A stretch of DNA of 10,671 bases from Pseudomonadales bacterium (lineage in GTDB: Bacteria > Pseudomonadota > Gammaproteobacteria > Pseudomonadales > Moraxellaceae), in NCBI GenBank assembly GCA_013043915.1, contig JABEVH010000058.1:1-10671 (forward strand), written 5' to 3'. Below the pieces are notes generated by a model, which searched no databases, was not told where the DNA came from, and saw only the letters and a list, made by a program, of their open reading frames with translations. The translations under genes were made by a program, and so were the position numbers. Every line of letters starts with the position of its first letter. Position 1 is the stretch's first letter. Of this stretch, positions 7,478 to 10,671 are shown piece by piece.

Positions 7478-7480
7478 ACT

Positions 7481-7505
7481 GTGTCAACCTGACTCAGGTT
7501 GACGC
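7481..7505 (+). terminator. Hairpin after plsB, possible terminator
   Basis: GTCAACCTGA at 7483-7492 and TCAGGTTGAC at 7494-7503 are perfect complementary arms separated by a single C, and one or two more pairs can form outside them. It starts five bases after the plsB stop. The stretch after it (GCGTTCTT) is only mildly T-rich, so an intrinsic terminator is likely but not certain. Near-perfect symmetry also fits an operator for the following gene. Confidence 0.5.
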
Positions 7506-7543
7506 GTTCTTGGCACGATGATCATTTCTTTGCCACGGATTAT

Positions 7544-7548
7544 AGGAG
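7544..7548 (+). promoter_or_regulatory. Ribosome-binding site deciding the start of the secreted protein
   Basis: AGGAG lies six bases before ATG 7555. The in-frame TTG at 7549 directly abuts this site and cannot be the start, so the protein begins at 7555 with the signal peptide. Confidence 0.7.
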
Positions 7549-7554
7549 TTGCTC

Positions 7555-8007
7555 ATGCGTCTTACTTGGCCCCTGCTTGCGCTCATAATTTTGTTCCCCT
7601 GGCTACTGCAAACTTCCCATGCTGATGAGTTTAATGGTGAGCGCGGAAACAGAGGACATGACCATCGTCGATGGAATGGTGATAGATGGCATCTACGCAT
7701 GGGTGATGAACACTGGCGGCATGGTCGTTGGCTACAGTCCTGGCATGGCGGTCGCTACGGCTGGTGGTGGCAGGTAGGTGGCAGCTGGTTACTCTATAAC
7801 ACACCGGTATACCCTTACCCGATGACAGCACCTATTGTGGTTATAGCTCCTCCACCGCAGACCGCCATAGCTCCCGGCGCGCTGCCGCCACCACCCGCTT
7901 CCACCTGGTATTACTGTCAACAGCCGCAAGGTTACTACCCCTACATCCCATCCTGCCCGAGCGGATGGCAACCCGTCGCTTCAGTACCTCCTGACCTGCA
8001 CGAATAG
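7555..8007 (+). CDS. Secreted Trp/His/Tyr-rich protein of unknown function
   Basis: I cannot assign a function. The product is 150 residues with a clear Sec signal peptide: MRLTWP, a hydrophobic core to about residue 20, then SHA|DE, giving predicted cleavage near residue 24. Residues 25-75 are rich in His, Trp, Arg and Gly (for example HRRWNGDRWH, EHWRHGRWLQSWHGG). A GRYGWWWQVGGSWLLY patch follows, then a proline-rich linker (APPPQTAIAPGALPPPP). The C-terminal module YYCQQPQGYYPYIPSC with GWQPV has two cysteines 14 residues apart that could pair in the periplasm. Comparable C-terminal modules with aromatic spacing occur in many unassigned proteobacterial secreted proteins (recalled, not searched). 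It probably acts in the periplasm or at the outer surface. It follows the plsB hairpin, so a shared role with plsB is not implied. Confidence 0.8.
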   Translation: MRLTWPLLALIILFPWLLQTSHADEFNGERGNRGHDHRRWNGDRWHLRMGDEHWRHGRWLQSWHGGRYGWWWQVGGSWLLYNTPVYPYPMTAPIVVIAPPPQTAIAPGALPPPPASTWYYCQQPQGYYPYIPSCPSGWQPVASVPPDLHE

Positions 8008-8032
8008 CTAGCTTCCCATACAAAACCTCGCG

Positions 8033-8060
8033 CCGCCTGCCCCATTCTGGTTCTAGGCGG
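8033..8060 (+). repeat. Inverted repeat after the secreted-protein gene
   Basis: CCGCCT at 8033-8038 and AGGCGG at 8055-8060 form a perfect six-pair GC-rich stem with a 16-base loop, 25 bases after the stop. There is no T-run after it. It could be a weak or Rho-assisted terminator; the evidence is thin. Confidence 0.3.
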
Positions 8061-8094
8061 TCAAACTCATCCCTGGCTCATTCCCTAGCCCTAA

Positions 8095-8290
8095 CACGTC
8101 CGCAATATTGCATCCCATGATTGCAGAAACTGTCATAGCTTTGAAGCCATGACCACATCGACACAGACCCCTGATGCAGCAGCGCATCATCTACAAGCCA
8201 TGAAAACGAATGAAGCCTGTATTGACTGTCATAATGGCATTGCCCATGCTACCCAAAGGCTATGTTGATCCTGCACAGTCTGAAGACTGA
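8095..8290 (+). pseudogene. Remnant of a NapC/NirT-family multiheme cytochrome c (C-terminal end)
   Basis: The frame open from 8095 reads DCRNCHSFEAM around 8119-8151 and MKTNEACIDCHNGIAH around 8200-8247. These contain two haem-binding CxxCH motifs, at 8122-8136 and 8218-8232. The phrases CRNCHSFE and CIDCHxGIAH are hallmarks of the last two haem sites of NapC/NirT/TorC proteins, membrane-anchored quinol dehydrogenases that pass electrons to periplasmic reductases such as those for nitrate or TMAO. After GIAH the frame runs to a stop at 8268. The next frame (8249-8290) continues with the expected LPKGYVDPAQSED and a stop. A frameshift near 8248 therefore breaks the end. The in-frame TAA at 8092 and the absence of the first haem sites and membrane anchor show that the front is gone. 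No partner reductase genes are in the window. Confidence 0.8.
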
Positions 8291-8300
8291 GCAGGTACTG

Positions 8301-8330
8301 TTGACGGGGTCAATTTTACCAGGATAGATT
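8301..8330 (+). promoter_or_regulatory. Possible promoter or hairpin before the CYTH-CHAD gene
   Basis: TTGACG at 8301-8306 and TAGATT at 8325-8330 are spaced 18 bases and match five and four of six sigma-70 positions. The implied leader of about 12 bases is short. The same stretch forms TTGAC-GGG-GTCAA followed by TTTT (8301-8317), which may instead be a tiny hairpin left from the end of the cytochrome gene. Confidence 0.25.
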
Positions 8331-8348
8331 CCAATCAGGCAGGGGCAT

Positions 8349-9860
8349 ATGACTATTGAAATCGAACTCAAGCTGCAACTGCCTAAAGCACAGAACCGTA
8401 GATTCAAGCAATGGCTAAAAACCAACTTGCCGCACGCTGAAGGCCCCGCCCTTGAGCACCAAGTCAGTATTTATTACGACACTCAGGCGCTGGATCTTGC
8501 GCATCAGGGGATGGGCTTACGGCTACGACGTCAAGGCAATCATTGGATACAAACCCTAAAACTTCGCCAACTGGCTGGAGCAGGCCTACATCAACACCAA
8601 GAATTTGATACCCTGGTCTCAGGCCAGACTCTCGAGCTAAATCATCTTGATCCTGGACCAGCTAGCGATTTTTTATGTAGTCCTGCTATTCATGGCGCGC
8701 TTAAGCCCCTGTTTCAGACTGATATTAAACGCAATACCTGGATGGTAACTCGAGAACCGGATACACGTATCGAAATAGCCCTGGACTCTGGCTATATCAT
8801 CAGCGGTACTCGATCACAGCCCATCAATGAAATTGAACTGGAACTCATACAGGGTGACTTACAGGCTGTTTATGATCTGGGCGAGCAACTGGCACAACAC
8901 CTGCGCATGGCCCTGCAACACCGAAATAAGGCAGAACAGGGCTATTTGCTCTATGTGGGCCATGTTAAACAACCTGTTCCCACTCATCCTCCTGAGCCTC
9001 TGCTTTCGCCCCTGACCGAATCTCGCCAGGCCATGCAAACCATCGCCCTGGCTAATTTACAGTACCTGCAGGATCAATTAAGCGGAGTACTGACCATGCC
9101 TGAACTTCTTGAACCTGTCCATCAAGCTCATGTCGCTCTGCGCCGGTTGCGTAGCCTGCGTAAAGCATTTTCAAAGGTGGTGGGCCATGAACGCTGGAAT
9201 GCTCTATTACCTGACTTGCAATGGCTGATGGAGAAGATTGGCCAAGTACGTGATCTCGATGTCTTTCTGGAAGAGATCCTATACCCCATGGAACAGATCC
9301 CTGCTTTTAAGTCGCCGCTGGCCCCCATAAGACAGCTTGTGAACGAACAAAGGCATCAACGTTTTGAAGAATTGGATTGGGCCATCTCCTCAGCGCGCAC
9401 CACGATCCTGCTATTGAGGCTTTTGGCATGGATCACCCTGCCTCTACCGCAGCAAACCTCGCCATCCTTGGAAAGATTGGCCCACCAAGCGCTGGAACGC
9501 ACACAAAAAAAAGTACACCGCTCCATTCACGACTTATCCTTATTATCAGCTGAGCAGCGACATACCTTGCGAAAAGACCTGAAAACGCTGCGTTATAGCG
9601 TGGAGTTCTTTGCCTCCCTGTTCAAACAGCACAGCGTTAAACGCTACCTACAGCCCATGCAAGCGCTACAGACGAGTCTAGGTTCCTTAAATGACAGCCG
9701 TTCTGCTAAAAATCTTATCGATCTGTTGCTTCAACAACAACCTGAGCTCAGTTCAGCTACCGACCTCATTCTCGGATGGATTGCGCATAAGGAATCCCAA
9801 GCCAACCAGCAAGCAGAAGCAGCCACCTACCTCTGGATTAAAACCAAACCATGCTGGTAG
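8349..9860 (+). CDS. CYTH and CHAD domain protein, YgiF-like triphosphatase
   Basis: This is a cytoplasmic two-domain protein of 503 residues. The N-terminal CYTH domain (about 1-205) begins with the ExExK signature at Glu4, Glu6 and Lys8. It carries the tunnel motifs YYDTQALDLAHQGMGLRLRR (near 42-61) and QTLKLRQ, and further acidic strands such as NEIELELIQG. Members bind divalent metal and cleave triphosphates; E. coli YgiF hydrolyses inorganic triphosphate. The C-terminal CHAD domain (about 225-500) is helical and histidine-rich, with HQAHVALRRLRSLRKAF near 257 and RKDLKTLRYSVEFFASLF near 413. CHAD domains are known to bind polyphosphate. A triphosphatase acting near polyphosphate is the likely role. 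YgiF of E. coli is shorter, at 433 residues. The start is supported by AGGGG just upstream of ATG 8349. It converges on pntB. Confidence 0.92.
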   Translation: MTIEIELKLQLPKAQNRRFKQWLKTNLPHAEGPALEHQVSIYYDTQALDLAHQGMGLRLRRQGNHWIQTLKLRQLAGAGLHQHQEFDTLVSGQTLELNHLDPGPASDFLCSPAIHGALKPLFQTDIKRNTWMVTREPDTRIEIALDSGYIISGTRSQPINEIELELIQGDLQAVYDLGEQLAQHLRMALQHRNKAEQGYLLYVGHVKQPVPTHPPEPLLSPLTESRQAMQTIALANLQYLQDQLSGVLTMPELLEPVHQAHVALRRLRSLRKAFSKVVGHERWNALLPDLQWLMEKIGQVRDLDVFLEEILYPMEQIPAFKSPLAPIRQLVNEQRHQRFEELDWAISSARTTILLLRLLAWITLPLPQQTSPSLERLAHQALERTQKKVHRSIHDLSLLSAEQRHTLRKDLKTLRYSVEFFASLFKQHSVKRYLQPMQALQTSLGSLNDSRSAKNLIDLLLQQQPELSSATDLILGWIAHKESQANQQAEAATYLWIKTKPCW

Positions 9861-9897
9861 CCCGGCGGTACAACCCGCGGGCAGGAGAGAAACTCCT
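9860..9897. terminator. Two tandem hairpins between convergent genes
   Basis: GCCCG at 9860-9864 pairs with CGGGC at 9878-9882. Directly after it AGGAG (9883-9887) pairs with CTCCT (9893-9897) around AGAAA. The pair fills the gap where the CYTH-CHAD gene and pntB meet tail to tail, so a terminator serving both directions is plausible. Stems are short and no long T-run is present on either strand. Confidence 0.4.
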
Positions 9898-9926
9898 CCC
9901 CGCTCTTAGACTATGCAATCAACCAC

Positions 9927-10671
9927 TCAGTGCCCACTACCCATGACAACCTTGACCATTTCTTCAACCACTTTTTTGGCATCGCCAAAAATCATCATGG
10001 TTTTGTCGAGATAGAAAAGATCATTGTCCAGCCCGGCATAACCCGTCGCCATGGAACGTTTAATCACCATGACCGTACGCGCACGATGAGCTTCCAAAAT
10101 AGGCATACCATAGATCGGTGATGCCGGATTATCCTTAGCTGCAGGATTGACCACATCGTTGGCACCAATCACCAGTACCACATCAGTAGAAGCAAAATCA
10201 CTGTTGATGGCATCCATTTCGAACACATCCTCATAAGATACATCCGCTTCAGCCAACAAGACGTTCATATGACCAGGCATGCGTCCAGCCACAGGATGAA
10301 TGGCATAACGCACCTTGACTCCCTTTTCTTTCAAGGCCTCAGCCAATTCCTTGACAGCATTCTGTGCACGCGCCTGCGCCAGTCCATAACCCGGCACAAT
10401 GACCACGCTATCGGCATGCGTCATCAGGAAAGCTGCATCATCAGGAGATCCTGCTCTGTAGTTTTTCTCACCCACAGTTCCCTCCTCTGCAGCAGCTCCC
10501 GCTGTCGTGCCAAAACCACCAAACAGCACATTCAGCAAAGAACGGTTCATAGCACGGCACATGATATAGGACAGAATGGCTCCCGAAGACCCCACCAACG
10601 AACCGGCAATGATCAACATGGAATTATTGAGGGTAAAGCCGATACCGGCTGCCGCCCACCCTGAAAGGGAG
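9927..10671 (-). CDS. pntB: NAD(P) transhydrogenase subunit beta, C-terminal part (partial)
   Basis: PntB is the beta subunit of the proton-translocating transhydrogenase of the inner membrane, which makes NADPH from NADH using the proton gradient. Only the last 247 or so of about 460 residues are in the window; the reading frame stays open to the right edge, so the true start lies beyond 10671. The visible protein begins in the last membrane helices (SGWAAAGIGFTLNNS, then GSLVGSSGAILSYIMCRAMNRS). The NADP-binding domain III follows. It shows GYGLAQARAQ, HPVAGRMPGHMNVLLAEA, VLVIGANDVVNPAA, KRSMATGYAG and FGDAKK in the expected order. The ATG at 10619 is an internal methionine (LNNSMLII), not the start. 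The gene for the alpha subunit would be expected further right. NADPH from this enzyme feeds thioredoxin reductase, which would serve MsrB and the peroxidase (inference). Confidence 0.96.
   Translation of the reverse strand, partial: SLSGWAAAGIGFTLNNSMLIIAGSLVGSSGAILSYIMCRAMNRSLLNVLFGGFGTTAGAAAEEGTVGEKNYRAGSPDDAAFLMTHADSVVIVPGYGLAQARAQNAVKELAEALKEKGVKVRYAIHPVAGRMPGHMNVLLAEADVSYEDVFEMDAINSDFASTDVVLVIGANDVVNPAAKDNPASPIYGMPILEAHRARTVMVIKRSMATGYAGLDNDLFYLDKTMMIFGDAKKVVEEMVKVVMGSGH

Noticed and set aside
8149..8268. A functional small dihaem or monohaem cytochrome starting at ATG 8149
   Set aside because: That start falls after the first CxxCH, leaves no signal peptide for haem attachment in the periplasm, and the frame ends abnormally before the family C-terminus.
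10269..10664. 131-codon plus-strand open frame opposite pntB
   Set aside because: The minus strand encodes conserved PntB throughout, and the plus-strand translation is Arg/Ser/His-rich with no recognisable domain.
1..10671. Mobile elements, CRISPR arrays, tRNA or rRNA genes, toxin-antitoxin or defence genes
   Set aside because: I saw no transposase or integrase motifs, no regularly spaced repeats, no structural RNA signatures and no defence domains on either strand.

Overview
The window is an ordinary stretch of gammaproteobacterial chromosome with roughly balanced base composition. The evidence is the gene set: AlaA-type aminotransferase, HtpX, long PlsB, a YgiF-like CYTH/CHAD protein and PntB. 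The block msrB-gpx divergent from alaA-htpX resembles the arrangement known from Pseudomonas and relatives. An oceanospirillalean or pseudomonad-like organism fits best, but this is an inference and the genus cannot be read from the sequence.

Layout. At the left edge (1-582, +) is the C-terminal half of an AraC-family regulator whose reading frame is broken near base 20. It ends tail to tail with gpx, and the two stop codons overlap. Thioredoxin-type glutathione peroxidase and MsrB form a two-gene repair operon on the minus strand (579-1481). Divergently on the plus strand come alaA (1666-2889) and htpX (2972-3862); htpX has a sigma-32-like promoter in the short gap before it. An HSL-family esterase (3960-4886) follows, then plsB (4976-7477), the glycerol-3-phosphate acyltransferase. 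Next is a small secreted Trp/His-rich protein of unknown function (7555-8007).

The 341-base gap from 8008 to 8348 looks empty but holds the decayed C-terminal end of a NapC/NirT-type multiheme cytochrome c, with two CxxCH motifs and a frameshift. This is the most informative unexpected item in the window. A CYTH-CHAD protein (8349-9860) follows. The C-terminal part of pntB enters from the right edge on the minus strand (9927-10671), separated from the CYTH-CHAD gene by two small hairpins.

Themes. Several genes deal with oxidative and protein stress: peroxide reduction, methionine sulfoxide repair, membrane proteolysis and NADPH supply by transhydrogenase. The rest is core metabolism: alanine synthesis, phospholipid synthesis and phosphate-polymer chemistry. 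I saw no phage, transposon, CRISPR, toxin-antitoxin or defence genes and no RNA genes. I found no convincing new multi-gene system. The points worth following up are the cytochrome relic, the heat-shock promoter, the broken regulator and the unassigned secreted protein.
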